Shown here in pieces: positions 12,330 through 24,418 of a stretch of DNA of 64,000 nt. The notes below the pieces were generated by a model, which saw only the letters and a program-made list of their open reading frames with translations, was not told where the DNA came from and made no database searches. Source of the DNA: Ceratodon purpureus (lineage: Eukaryota > Streptophyta > Bryopsida > Pseudoditrichales > Ditrichaceae); the NCBI GenBank assembly GCA_014871385.1, contig CM026423.1, positions 8,890,803 through 8,954,802 of the forward strand, in the 5' to 3' direction. Position 1 is the first letter of the stretch. Every line of letters starts with the position of its first letter. The translations under genes were made by a program, and so were the position numbers.

Positions 12330-12775
12330 TATGGTCTTTCTGATGCATGTGATGTGTGTGTGTTAGGTTTATCCATAACTGTCAATGGCAACTACAAGTT
12401 TAGATTTCATTTGTCTGGCTCTGACATCTCTGGAGACATCATTGTCTTTAAATCTATGAATAGTGGAGCCCGTTCCAAGTTACTCCTAGAAGTAGGTCAA
12501 AGCTCCTTGACTTCTTATCTTTTAGCTGAACGAGGCACAGAAGTGACAGAGATATTTGATTAAAGCCACATAGAAGTAACAGAGATATTTGATCAAAGCC
12601 ACACAGAAGTGCTAGAGATATTCGATCAAAGCCACACAAAAAGTGACAGAGATATTTGATCAAAGCCATACAAAAGTGACAGAGATATTCGATCGAAGCC
12701 ACACAGAAGTGACAGAGATATTTGATCATAGCCACTACCAGAATGTATTTTTAAGACAAAATCTATGAAAACGTC
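12330..12775 (+). repeat. Dispersed repeat with minisatellite and conserved short ORF, copy 2
   Basis: Inverted relative to copy 1 at 4491-5160. The frame 12354-12563 (MCVLGLSITVNGNYKFRFHL...) aligns with the copy 1 frame without gaps over about 70 residues. It runs into an array of about six units (12535-12733) of roughly 32-33 bp built on GAGATATTTGATCAAAGCCA. The right edge shares TTTTAAGACAAAATCTATGA with the complement of 4505-4525. It is either a non-autonomous mobile element or a captured gene fragment. Confidence 0.7.
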
Positions 12776-13719
12776 ATACAATGAGGTAGTTTGGAGGTAA
12801 CCCCCTTAAAAGTTGTAGACCATAATTTTTGCATAGAAAATTAGAAATTAGTTTTTAGAATATGGTGTTTTTTTTAGTTACTATAAAGCTAAAGAATAGA
12901 CACATCCGATTATCTAAAAGTATTTAAAAAGAAATAGCAATTATATTCTAAAAATAAAATAGTATATTTTTACAAAGTGAAACAAATGGATTTTAATTGT
13001 CTCACAAATAAATGTGATGTCAATTGTGAATGTGATTTTTTTGAAAATAATCAGACAAAGGGAATTATAAAAGCTTCAAAGAAATATGATTTCTTCTTCA
13101 ACTAAGTAATGGAAAAATTATTTATGGTGCCCAAAGCAATATTATCTACTCTATGTGCAATTCCCTATTGTATGCTACAGCCTTCAATTACATTTGGACT
13201 TTTCCTTAATACAATTAACTAACAAGATTCCTTTTTAGAATGTCAATAAATTATGTTTTACAGTTAGGAAATACCACTCTATGAGGAATCAAAGTTTTCT
13301 CACTCTTTTTGGTTAGAATGTGATTTTTTTTCCTTTTACCACATAATAGACAATGATCTAATTCCGTTAAGGATTTATTTATTTTTAATTTGGAAATAGA
13401 CATGAATCTTTGTTTTGACTGTAGGAATTTACATACTATAACAGTCAAGATTAGAAAAAACACATAACAAGTATTATCAATAATACAAACCTATATTCCT
13501 TTCACAATTGTTTTACAATACTCCATGTCATGGCAACGTCTTGAAATTTAGTGCACAAGTAAGTAACATCATGTATTCCATATTAATATACGACGGCCAA
13601 CTTTTGTATCATAAAAAAGTTGAGGCAAAGAGAAGTCAAAGAATAATGATTAAGATAGAAAAAAACTAGATTTCTTACTTCGAATTTTATAATTCTCCAA
13701 TCCATGTGATCAAATTTAG
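12776..13719. other. AT-rich intergenic sequence
   Basis: No gene recognised. At about 12795 the sequence GGTAACCCCCTTAAAAGTTG resembles a decayed left end of the TTAA/CCCC element family, whose decayed right end may lie at 13720-13876. Pairing the two is speculative. Confidence 0.35.
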
Positions 13720-13876
13720 TACAACTTTTTTTGGCTTCGTTTTCTAGTACTCCCAAGCAAGACCTTACGGTTGAAGATGCTTAGATATTTTTCTCGGTTT
13801 TTGGGCTCTTTGCTTTAGAAATAGTAGTTTTGGAGTGTTTTTGGTGAAAAATGGTCAGAAAATTTGAGGGGTTTTA
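13720..13876. mobile_element. Decayed end of a TTAA/CCCC-type element
   Basis: This segment aligns with the right end of the large element ending at 49935. It has the subterminal motif CCTTACGGTTGAAG, then TTTAGAAATAGTAGTTTTGG, then TTTTTGGTGAAAAATGGTCA, then TTTGAGGGG. The terminal TTAA has become TTTT. It is a degraded member of the family described for 15650-17678, 38657-39516 and 48605-49526. Confidence 0.5.
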
Positions 13877-15645
13877 TAAAATATCATACAATGTGATCAA
13901 AGTCAAAATGATTGATTTTGAAATATTTTTAAGAAATCATCTCATAAAACAGATCTATTCGATAGTAAAAATAAACAATATTTGCATAATTCATTAACAT
14001 AAATTTTAAAAATTATGTGAAGTTTACAAATCTAAATTTTTAATCATCATCTTAGTCTAGAACTTGAACACACTAGGTGTTTAAATTACATGTGCACAAA
14101 AGACAAATTACATGATTATTTAATGTTAATGGTTGGGTTTCTCTTGATTCATATTCCAGAAACCAGCGCATCTATAATTTGGAATGGTTTCCGCAACACA
14201 ATGGATGGACTATTTGTCATCAGAGCATATTGAGTTTTAAACTTTAAGTTTGCAGGTATGGGATGATTGGAAATACCTGTCTATGGTGTCTACGGGGTTC
14301 AAAGCAAACGAGATGATTGGTGTGTTGGTTTCGTTGCGTGGTGCAATTAGTAGACCCCACATCCTAGTCATGTTGAATACAGGTACAGGTAGTGGGAGGC
14401 TAGTGCCGGGATGGGATGGGATGGGTTCCTGTCTGGTCCAGGCAATTTGTTGTGTGACCAGAAGGGTGATTGCGGATGGGCAGTTCACATGCAAAGACCG
14501 GTACCAGGGGGAGTGGAGTGGGTGATGAATCATGATAATGCGCGGTGTGGGAGCATTTGAAAGGAGCCTGAAAGTGTAGGAAAAGGGCACGGAGTAGTAC
14601 CTCACATGCAGTGGAAACAAAGTAGGGGTTGTCTTGAACAAGAAATGGCTTTAATATTGTCAATCATTGTTACAATGACTCAGTGGTGTCCGGGAGGGCG
14701 GTTCATTTTGATCCCGATTGTGTTCATCATGATGTTCATGAATATATATGTCTTTGTTTTTGTCATTTTTGAAACTGAACAGGAAATGATTCAAATTTCA
14801 ATTTATGGTTCATTTATATTTTCCTGATTCAAATTGATCTTTCTTATTCAAATTTCCTTTTCTTCCTTTGTTTGATTGTCTAGCTTCACTTCATAGGGAA
14901 CACATTGAAAGGTAAAGTTATGTACAATATTTATAGTCTGCAGACTTCTCAGGGCAGGTGAATTCATGCTGAAAAGCTTTACCATACACTGGAGTGCAAT
15001 CCAATATGGCCCCACTTTGTTATCATTTGTTGGATATGGATCAATCAAACTCTGGGGAATGTAAGATGGATGATTCTATTTGTGAAACTTTAAGCATTTT
15101 GACTCATGAAGCAGGGTGTCATGCACAAACACATTGTGTGTTTAGGGAGGAGCTACTAACTTGAACACTAATCAGAGCAATTGCATCACACTTGTGGTGA
15201 TATCACATTGCCATCACGGCCAAGTGGTTTGTTACAAAAACCACAACCACTTTGCACACTAAATGGCTTGAGAAGCATGTCTCAACCACACACAAAGAGA
15301 ATGACTATAAAGAAATAAATATTAGTGTCTTGACTATACATAAAATATAGCAAGTAGGTTGTAAATACATTCTTTATTTGCCCTCTTTGCCTATGTTGAA
15401 GCCTCTTTTACATCAACAAACCTTTAAAATAATCCCTTCACAAAACACAAAAGATATTCAAGTGAAAATCATTTTAGATCGGAGTGTCTACCATTCTTGA
15501 AATACTTTGGACATGACGAATCACGAATTGGAATTTGTACGATTAGTGGATTCGTACGATCCATATGCCACAATCTACATCAAACATCACACATAATCAG
15601 TGTTTTATGCCTTGAGTATTTCTAATTGATACACATTTAGCCCAA
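13877..15645. other. Intergenic sequence, no gene seen
   Basis: Overlapping short frames on both strands at 14237-14663 have no recognisable domain. No transposon ends or RNA genes were found. Confidence 0.45.
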
Positions 15646-15649
15646 TTAA

Positions 15650-17678
15650 CCCCTAAAGTTGAAAGGCCTCACAACTGCCAAAATCCCTTAAAACTAGACT
15701 CTTTCAATACAAGGTGTAAATTTTCAAGTTTTGATGTATTTTGGGGATGTAACCGTAGGATCTAATACCTTACTTGCATATGTACATGTACCCCATACCT
15801 CAAACCTTAGATTCAAAATCCTTACTATTTGTGAGATTATGATGTTCAAAGTTGGAAATTTTATTTATTTTTCCTTTTTGCAAATTGGGTTTTAAGTGTT
15901 TTAAGAGCCAAAAAAATCAATTTCTAAAGTAAATTTGATGTGAGGCTCTTCAAATTCTTCTTCCTAAATGGCTTTAGGAATATGCCTATGCACTTTTTAC
16001 CCTCATACAACCTATAAAACCTAAAGAAATGCTTGGATTTTCACATGGTGGTATACTAAAATTCAAATTCAAAGGTTGGTCTTTGATAGTTAAAAGGGCA
16101 TATGAAGAAATATTGGATTAAAAAACTGAGCAAGTGAGATCGTGCCTTAAAAGTTTATTTACATGTTCAAAAAAACAAAACTTGGAAAAAGTAGAATCTC
16201 AATTTTTAGTGAATGTTTGAATTTTATGTAATTTAATTAATTTTGGCAGATTTTGAGGATAAACGAGCATATACTCTAGTTTTGGGTAGATTTTAGCATG
16301 CCCAAATAGTATTTTCGAACTTTGACTGCAAATATCTCTCAAAGAAAAAGGAATTTTGAAGCATGAACGGTCTTATTGGAAAGGTATGGAAAAACTCTAG
16401 GATCTCCAAAAAAATGAACTTCATACGATCTATATTTAATAAGTGAGAGCCTGACCAAGTCAAATCAACCATGTTAGGGCTCATTTCAACTTTAGGGATT
16501 AAGCACATCCAAATCATATAAATTAAATGCAAAATAATCCTTATATCACTTGAAAGACCTTATATCTTTTGCTACACTAAAATCACCGTATACTCATCCT
16601 GTAAAAATTGACTTATGTATTCGGTGATTCATAATAAGCCTTAGCAATTCATATTTAAACAAAAATAATGGCCAAAAAGTGTTAAGTACAAAAATAATTG
16701 TGGTCCAATTGAAAAATTATGATGATCCTAAAGTCTTTGTAATATTAACTTCAAAATTCCTTAATGATTTTTCATCAAAAACACTTCAATATTGCCATTT
16801 GCAAAGTAAGAAGTAAAAGAACAAAAATAAATGAAGCTTTCTTTACATCTTCAACCATATGATTTTGCTTAACCCTTAAAGCATTAACTCAACAAAAATG
16901 GTATGATTTACGGTCTCGTCAGACTCCCCATAAGTCAATTTTTACAGGATGAAGTTGTAATTTTGCCACAACATACTTTAAAAGATATCCGTAGTCAAAG
17001 TTTAAAAATACTATTCGAGCAAAGTAAATTCTGCCCAAAATTGCAGTATATACTCAAAATTAGCCCAAAATTAATTAGATCATAGAAACTTCAAAAATTC
17101 ACCAAAAATTGAGATTTTTTATATATTTTTTTATTTAATTTTTTTTTTTTTCAAGTTTTATTTTTTGGACATGTAAACACAATTTGAAGGCACGGTCTCG
17201 CCGCTTGGATTTTCAATCCAATATTTCTCCATATGCCTTTTTTAAACTCATAGACCAAGCTTTGTATTTGAATTTCAACATACCTCTATGTGAAAAATCA
17301 AGCACTTCTTTGGGTTTTATAGGTAGTACAATGGAAAAGAGTGCATGGACATATTCTTAACCCATCTAGGAACAAGAGTTTGAAGAGCATCACAACCAAT
17401 TTGCTCATGATATTGTTTTTTTTTGGCTCACGAAACACTTGAAACCCATTTTGTAACAATGGAAAAAACTTTTTTTTCAACTTAAAACGTTATGATTTTA
17501 TAAACGGTAAGGAGTTTGAATCTAAGTTCTAGAGTACATATACATGTACAAGTAAGGTACTAGATCCTACGGTTATTTCTCTCCAAAATACAACAAAACT
17601 TAAAAACTTACTCCTTGTATTGAAAGAGTTTAGTTTTGAGGGTTTTTGGCAGTTTTGAGACCTTTCAATTTTAGGGGG
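15650..17678. mobile_element. Long inverted-repeat transposon with TTAA target sites
   Basis: The element is bounded by TTAA at 15646-15649 and 17679-17682. The left end is CCCCTAAAGTTGAAAGGCCT and the right end, complemented, is CCCCCTAAAATTGAAAGGTC. Similarity continues inward for most of the element: AACCGTAGGATCTA occurs about 100 bp from the left end and its complement about 105 bp from the right end. ATCCTGTAAAAATTGACTTA at about 16599 pairs with its complement near 16930. The 2029-bp element is thus nearly a giant hairpin with a central loop near 16640-16900. No transposase is encoded. TTAA sites with CCC termini point to the piggyBac superfamily; a TA-duplicating family is the alternative. 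Confidence 0.75.
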
Positions 17679-17682
17679 TTAA

Positions 17683-19144
17683 AATTCTAAATAATTGTGT
17701 AAATTTGAAGTAAATTTATCAAATCTAAAATAAATGGAATTGTTGTTATTATTTATTTATTTTTATCACATTCAAATAAGATCAACACACTTTGACTCCT
17801 CTCGGTGTAAATTTTTGAACCAAACAAGGTTTATTTTATGCTAGTATGATATATATGATGTTAGTTTCACGATATATCATAAAATCAATATGATATAGTG
17901 TACAAGAAACTATTTTTATGATATAGTCTACAAGAAATTTGTTCACAGATCTTTTCACAATGTTACACTCCTTTGCAGCCTTTCTAATGTTATTAATATT
18001 TTTTTTACATTCTAACCAAAGAGGATGAGAAAACTTTGACTTCCATAATATGGAAATTTTCCCACTATTGACGAAGTTTTCTTTAAAGGCAATCAGATTA
18101 TTACTTGTATAAAAAATCTCAAAAAGGTATGAGAAGGATGTAGCAGATTTTTAGTCGAGTAAAAATAACAACCACTATGATTTTGAACCAACAACATTTT
18201 TAAATACACATGTTTCATCTACATATAATATGATAATCTCAATGTCCTGGAAACAGTATCGTTTTTACACAAGAAAATAACCGAATTTCTCAATGCTTAA
18301 CCTTAGATTTGTGTGTAATAAAACTGATTTCTACAAATAATATTTACTCAACAATTAAGAAAATTGAGTTCTTCAATGGCAAAAATACAGATGATGATCG
18401 GTGTCAATGCGGCACATGGACTATTGCGGTATTTCAAAAATCATCTCATTTCTTATGTTGAATAATAACTTGGATCCATATTTCTTAAATCTAGATTCTA
18501 CTCAAGCCAGGCTTGCTGGGTCACACATCTTCATCGTTTAACGTAAACTCGCAACTAAATCATCATGAAAATCAGTCCCCGAGGGCCACAAATTCACACT
18601 AAAGGATTTTGAATAAAAGCCACAGCACTGATTATTTGAGGTTGCTGAAGTGCTGCGACATGACGTACAACGATGTTCGGAGAGCATTACGTCCTGTACA
18701 CTAAACTTGGAATACAGGACTTTTCTAGCAACAGTTGAAGCTTTGCAATGACCCGCAACTAGAAACGGTAATACTGTACTGTCGAGGAAGAATGCCTCTT
18801 ATGAGTGTCAGCCAACGAATCACTGTGCAAGAAACTGCAGTGAAACCAGAAAGGAAAGCAAAACTAGTTTCCAGCAAGGAACGTGCATATCCCTTACTTC
18901 TTGAGGTCCGTATCTTTCCTGCAGTTCAGTAGTAAACACAGAAAACTATCAGGACAAAACTAAAGAAGTGTTTTGGAAAAAATAACCGTCGTATCAGAGT
19001 TTTAGTCAATGACGTCCGCCTACATCTAAATCCGAATGTTTTCTTTTTATTCTTTCACTCTTAGCAGAAGAAATATCCATACTCTAACCTAGAGTGGCTA
19101 AAGACCTCTCATTACACAAAAAAAGCTAGATCTGTCTGCGCCCC
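17683..19144. other. Intergenic sequence downstream of MPC1
   Basis: AT-rich to about 18350, then mixed composition. The minus-strand MPC1 gene ends at 19145, so the right part probably contains its 3' UTR. No other gene was seen. Confidence 0.4.
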
Positions 19145-20283
19145 TCATATGTCTTTGAGAATGGCTGGCTCACGCACTACAGTACGTCTGCAAACACATG
19201 CATGCAAGGACATGAAGAGGGTGTTCAAATCAATAACCACAAATACTAGACGACCTTCACTGCAATTCCAACCTTTACAGGTTGTCCAATACAGCTTATA
19301 CATAGGCAGAAATTCAATTTGAATATGAGATGAACGGCATGAGGACTTACTGAGCGGAATACCATCGGTACCAGCGCTGGAACTGATAGAGCTGTACAGC
19401 TTCGTTGGAGACATGAACACCAAAGAGGAGATAGTTTCTTGGCTGGACCATCCATGCAAACCTCATAAAAAGGCACGAGTACACGCACATCACACCAGTC
19501 ATGTTTCCTGAAATCATTTCAGGTGGCTTCTGCGTGTCCACCAAACCCTGCAAAAACAGCAGGAGTTGTGTTAAGACACTTATATGTGTTGAAATAAACT
19601 GGTACTCAGCAAGGTGTAGCCTCACAAAAGAGTTAATGATCAGCTGATAAAGATCTAACAGTACAACACTTGTTTTGAACACATCCGTGTACAAGATTGT
19701 CTTCGATTAGTCATCACTTCTAATATTATCATGGTTCAGTTTTAGTGTAGCTTGCCACTCTTGTTCAAAGCCCGCCATCAGGGAAGCCCGTATTCGACAA
19801 GAAAGGAGTTTAGATTTTCTTATTGGCGAATTTCAATATCCAGGGCAATGGTACCTTGGTACGGCCACTCACAGGGAAGTGTTATCTGTTTCTCTCATTC
19901 CCACAGTAGAGAGCAACTGTGACTAATTCTACCTCTCCAAATACATAAAATGAAATAAAACTTGGAAATTACAATTTCTATAAATTTTACTAACAATGAC
20001 TACACGATCTTTCACATCATCTGACATACACAACAACCCGAAACCGCTAATCAATTCATAAACAGCCGATCGCTCGTATCTGCTCCCATTCTAACATCGA
20101 AACCTAAAATCCCGCACTCACTAATATGCGCATTCCCCAAACCAAACCCGTACAAGAAAGGAATCACCAATTAAACCAAGAAGCGCTTACCGCAGCTACG
20201 AACCCCCAGTTCGCCACCGGCCCCCAGAAGTGAGTGGTCTTGGGCCCCACGGGCGAGTTCCAGAACGCTCTCATGGCCGCCAT
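19145..20283 (-). CDS. MPC1: Mitochondrial pyruvate carrier subunit 1
   Basis: MPC1 pairs with MPC2-type subunits in the inner mitochondrial membrane to import pyruvate. Exons read on the minus strand are 20283-20191, 19547-19351 and 19187-19145, giving 110 residues, the usual plant length. The N-terminus MAAMRAFWNSPVGPKTTHFW and the core PPEMISGNMT, FMRFAWMVQPRNYLL and NEAVQLYQ are diagnostic of plant MPC1. Intron 1 (phase 0) has donor GTAAGC and acceptor TTTGCAG. Intron 2 splits the last Gln codon at GTAAGT, with acceptor TTTGCAG. If intron 2 is retained, TAA follows that Gln directly and the protein is 13 residues shorter. The first two exons are firm, the third is probable. Confidence 0.92.
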
Positions 20284-20824
20284 GATTCCTCCCCTCCACC
20301 CTATCCAACACCCCACAGAAAACCACACCACCTCAAAACCTAATCACCACATCAACACACCAAATCACATCCAATCACATGAATTCGAGATCTCCACTTC
20401 AAATTCACATTCCAGTTGCGCACAATCAAGGCAACCAGATGAAACCCCAGATTCCAAACCCTAACGGAAGAGAAAGACGAGAGCGAATGGGAGAGGGGGC
20501 GAGAGGAGGGGAGAGAGGGGTCGTTGGAGAGAGGAGCTTACGGAGATGCCGATCAGGTGGGAGCCGTGGAAGGGAAGCGTGGCGATGCGACGGTGCAAGG
20601 GCGGAGGTGGTGGTGATGGTGGGAGACAAGTGCAGGCCGAGTGCGCATCGATCTTCGAAGACGATGGCGACCGCGACGACGACCGGGCGCAGGATTCTGT
20701 TGCCGCGGAATGGTCGGGGGCTGGGGTCCTGTGACCGCGGGAGTGCGTTCCGGAATCATTGTGTGGGATTCGGAGACCTTTCTTTACGGTTTTGGGACAA
20801 CTCTTGCTGTTGAGTGTTCTTGTA
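20284..20824 (-). promoter_or_regulatory. MPC1 leader and promoter region
   Basis: Sequence directly upstream of the MPC1 start, pyrimidine-rich on the coding strand around 20460-20540, with TTAGGGTTTGG typical of plant leaders of housekeeping genes at about 20452-20462. A donor-like CCGTAAGCTC (near 20540) and an acceptor-like GGATAGG close to the ATG suggest a possible leader intron. Plus-strand frames here are not convincing genes. Confidence 0.4.
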
Positions 20825-20945
20825 TAGCAGGGAGCCCTCGCCGGAGGGGTTTCCGCGCAGGGAAACCCTCGAGGGCGAGGGCGGGAGCCCGAGGCCGAGA
20901 CGGGTTTCCCTGCGCGGAAACCCCTCCGGCGAGGGCTCCCTGCTA
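20825..20945. repeat. Perfect 44-bp inverted repeat (hairpin)
   Basis: The arm 20825-20868 begins TAGCAGGGAGCCCTCGCCGG and is exactly reverse-complementary to 20902-20945. The 33-bp GC-rich loop at 20869-20901 is itself partly repetitive (GAGGGCGAGGGCGGGAG). Exact arms imply a young insertion or active maintenance. No terminal duplication is obvious. Similar GC-rich text (GGAGGGCGTTCCG twice) continues to about 21030, so the hairpin may be one end of a larger insertion. Confidence 0.85.
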
Positions 20946-21084
20946 CGTAAACTCCGAGGAAGGCCCCCCATGACCGTGGAGGGCGTTCCGTTCTACAAGT
21001 TTCCCTCCCAGCTCGTGGGAGGGCGTTCCGCCTTAGAATCTACCGGGATTTCTAAAGGCAACAGGGTCTCGAGGGGTTTACGAA

Positions 21085-21235
21085 ACCGGGAGTCCCTATA
21101 TGAAGTGGGGGATAGAGTCTACCCATATGTAACCCTAATTTTGTGCTTTCTCTCCACCGCTCTTGAAGCTCTCTTCCAATAAGATTACTAGTCAAGCAAC
21201 CTTTGACCTATGAATGGAGTAAGTTACTATCTTCA
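21085..21235 (+). repeat. Dispersed 150-bp repeat, copy 1
   Basis: A TATA-like CCCTATATGAAG is followed by GTAACCCTAATTTTGTG, then CTTTCTCTCCACC, then GAAGCTCTCTTCCAAT, then AGTCAAGCAACCTTTGACCT. The same ordered blocks occur in the complement of 44530-44695 and in the plus strand at 57490-57625 and 62350-62500. The layout of a TATA box followed by a leader suggests the promoter end of a retroelement or transposon family. Confidence 0.55.
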
Positions 21236-22649
21236 TCTCGTTGAAGAAGAACATTAGTGGGTGTTAGAGCTCTGTGCGAGGAGCACGCGGAAAGTTAGCA
21301 ACGCTAAACGGCAACTTCGATTGTAAAGAAGGGTTACAAAGAATGATATAATGTATGGCTTTCTTATAGGGCGAAATTCTCTTTGGTGCCTGATATTGCA
21401 CTTCTTGTCGCCCATTGTACACCTCCCACTGTAATATCATTCCAATGTTTGAAATGATACGAAAAAAAACCCAATTTCTATCTATTATCGTGAAGATACC
21501 ACACTTCTTCCATCAAACCATGGCATGGCTTGAAAGATTAACAACAAGAAAATCATTGTCTACATTTTTGTTTTTGCAATTGGGTCCATTTCATCTCCAA
21601 TAAAATTGTGGACATTGTCTTGTTTGCCGAAGTTGGTGAATGTATAGAGTAGGACAAATTATCTAAGAAGCATTTTGCAACAAAATCAAGAATTTGTACA
21701 AAATTGACTTTGAGTGTTGAGTAATGGAACCTTTCAAACTCCCTACATTGAGGAGATGCCTTCTACTCACAAGTACTTTATTTTACTTGATTGTCGTACA
21801 TTGTATTAAGTTTGTGCTTAGATTTGTGTTCCAATTTGATGCCATGACTCTTGCACAAGCCATGGAAGTAGCATCTTTGCCTAATGAAAGTGGTTCCTGT
21901 AATGAAATCAAGGCAAGGATAAAAGCTAACATTGTTGTTGTATCGCCTAGCTAATCACAAGTATAATCGCGCAAGAAGATGAGTAGCAATCACATATTTG
22001 TAGTCCGCACATTGAAATCTACCATATCCAATTATGAGCATGCCTTAAATCTAGCGCACAATCAACTTTACATCCTCTCTGATACCCACCTTTCCAAAAT
22101 TGCTCATTTTATGAAAGTCTTGTAGTTTATTTTTGTTGAAAACAAGAATTTACTTGACTTGTTGTAGATGGAGAATGAAGCTTTCAAATAGGAGGAAGAT
22201 GCGACTGATGATAACTTATTGGAATCATGCAAAGAGCTCCATGAGGCCAACAAACAAAATCTGTCTTTTAAAATCTCAAAAACACAATACAAGCTTGGAC
22301 AAGGAAATGAGAGAAGATTGTATGCGGCCAATCCACAAGACTTCCTTCTTGAACAACGAATTTCCCAACTCTTGTAGGGTTGGGCGCACCAAATCTTCTT
22401 CAATAAAGTTGCAAAAGCTTATGGTTGTTGAACGATAATTGCCACTTTCATTATTTGTATTTTCTATATGTCATTGGCGCCTAGGCATTTTAGAATGCAA
22501 GACAAAGAACTCAAGTTAGAGGTGAAAGAAAAATGAATAACATTGTATATAAGCTTTGCGCCAGTCTGTTTTTTGGAATACCTTCTAAAAAAAGTCTACT
22601 GCTAAACTAGAATCTTGAAAAGGTTTCTTAGAGCCTTAAGTAGCAACTC
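21236..22649. other. Intergenic sequence with decayed coding-like frames
   Basis: Plus-strand frames 21724-21954 (containing DAMTLAQAMEVASL) and about 22167-22430 (ESCKELHEANKQNL and following, with internal stops) look like remnants of coding sequence. Their composition differs from surrounding AT-rich DNA. I cannot assign a family. A gag-like remnant is possible but not shown. Confidence 0.35.
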
Positions 22650-23161
22650 TTATGACAAAGCGGGTAGAATATACAAGCTATTGCACACCAAGTATACCCG
22701 CACTGAGATTAGGTTAGTGTAGACATAACCATCACATGCCCAGCCAAGGGGTGGTTGGAGAGGCCCAGTGAAGGCGATTGTGGCCACCAATGTGGCAATG
22801 AGTGAGGTTGCATTGGAAGCATTGTTGATGCTTGATTCTAAGTCACCACTTATGTTATCACCTTGTAATACCACCATTGTCTCGCCTCGTCATTAGCCAT
22901 CGGTCTAGGATTGGGAAGTTCTCCGGTTTTACAATTAAGTATCCATGTGTCAATGCCACCTTGGAGAAGCAAGTTGATGCAATTGATTTCGTTGGGCAAA
23001 AAGTTCTTTGATTGATGTTTATCAAAGTGAAGTTTGAAAAACTCATTTTTAAGACGTGCATAAGATTTGGAATTGGATAGCACATGAAGTAGAGCTAAGG
23101 TTTGAAATATCTTTACTATGAAGTTGAATTTTTTTTTGCAATTAAAGCAAGTATAAAGCAA
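22650..23161 (-). pseudogene. Remnant of an ankyrin-repeat protein with C-terminal PGG domain
   Basis: The minus-strand frame 23161-22850 contains NEINCINLLLQGGIDTW and ARQWWYYKVI. The overlapping frame 22877-22650 continues with SNATSLIATLVATIAF and LQPPLGW. The second block matches the PGG domain at the C-terminus of plant membrane ankyrin proteins, a hydrophobic helix with VATLIATVAF followed by PPGG. The frame changes between the two blocks and no intact ankyrin repeats are visible, so I call it a broken fragment. The PGG likeness is the stronger part of the evidence. Confidence 0.5.
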
Positions 23162-24410
23162 TTCCTTTGTTCAATAGAGCGGGCGATCCCTTCATTACTA
23201 ATGATGTTGTGTTGAATGAAAGGGTCATATATAGGAAATTTGAGAGTACTTTTGATTGCTTCAACTTCGCATGATGATACAAGACAATGAATGTCCCGCC
23301 AATGGTTTTGTGGCAGTTTTGAAGTCCAAGATTGTCTATAATTTTGATTTTTGACTTCCACTATACTTATATAACAATGATATGAGTATTTATTATTTTT
23401 AAAAATACATCACTTCTAATTTGAAAACTTACTATCTACTTATTCTACATCAAATACCACTTTTGTTTTTACAGTTACTGGAATTCACATCTTCATAGTT
23501 CTTCAACAACAAAAAACTCTATATGTATATAATATTAGAACAGTGCCCGTTGCAGTACAACAACAATGCAACAATGTAAATAAAATGAAAAATAATAATC
23601 ATCTTTAACCAACACTTCATGTTACAAACACAATTTGCTGGATAAATTTGTGACAACTCAAGCATTTCTCCTACGTAATGTAGCTTTTTTATTAAGTCTC
23701 AAAATGTTTCCAATGAGGTCAAACAATCATACCTTAGCCAATGGATACAATCAATCTCTGGTGACAATTTTAGGGTTAGGTCTTTTTTCAAGGATGAGCC
23801 ATTTTCATCCGGTTTTTTGATTTCATCTCTTCAACCAAAAGGAGTTAATCAAGTACGTGGATGGAGCCGAAAGCTCTTGTAGACAAAAATAAGATTTCTT
23901 TACAATCCTTTGCAATCATTTGTTTCATTGTGCTCGTAATGGCTTTATATTCAATGAAGATTTTAATTTTATTTTAATTTTTTATAATATTTCATTGATG
24001 TTGAACAAGTCTTTAATCTTTGTTCAAATGTTGCACTTTCAGGCTGTTTTTAAATTTTGCTGAGCTGCCAACTTTTAAGTTTCCAACGTTCCAGACACCT
24101 GATGTGGAATTGTTGCTCTTGAGGCAAGGGAAATGGGTGCGAGAATTTAACGTGTTTCTATTAAGGTAATTTGGCTTCCAATTTGACATGATTCAACTCT
24201 CATGTATGAGTACTTTAGGTTTTGATTGTGAACCAAATCGCGAAGGATTGGTGCATTAGACCAATCATCCACTCGAGCCGATTATGATGAGTTGTGTGAT
24301 TCCCAAGTTGATCATCTTTGCACATGACTTCGTTGATGAAGTACTCCCACGCACAAGTTTTTACACTGAATGTCAGATGAAATAATTGGATGATTTTTTT
24401 TGGGATGAAA
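23162..24410. other. Intergenic sequence, no gene recognised
   Basis: AT-rich. A short open stretch at about 24045-24170 (plus strand, with PTFKFPTFQTPDVELL) has coding-like residue use but is too short to assign. Confidence 0.4.
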
Positions 24411-24418
24411 ATGTGATG

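Noticed and set aside
15650-17682. CCCTAAA/TTTAGGG at element ends as interstitial telomere repeats
   Set aside because: Each end has only one unit, always next to TTAA and in inverted orientation, so it belongs to a transposon terminus.
20379-21182. Plus-strand open frames across the MPC1 leader and hairpin as genes
   Set aside because: They are Arg-rich translations of GC-rich leader and palindrome sequence, and several frames are open at once.
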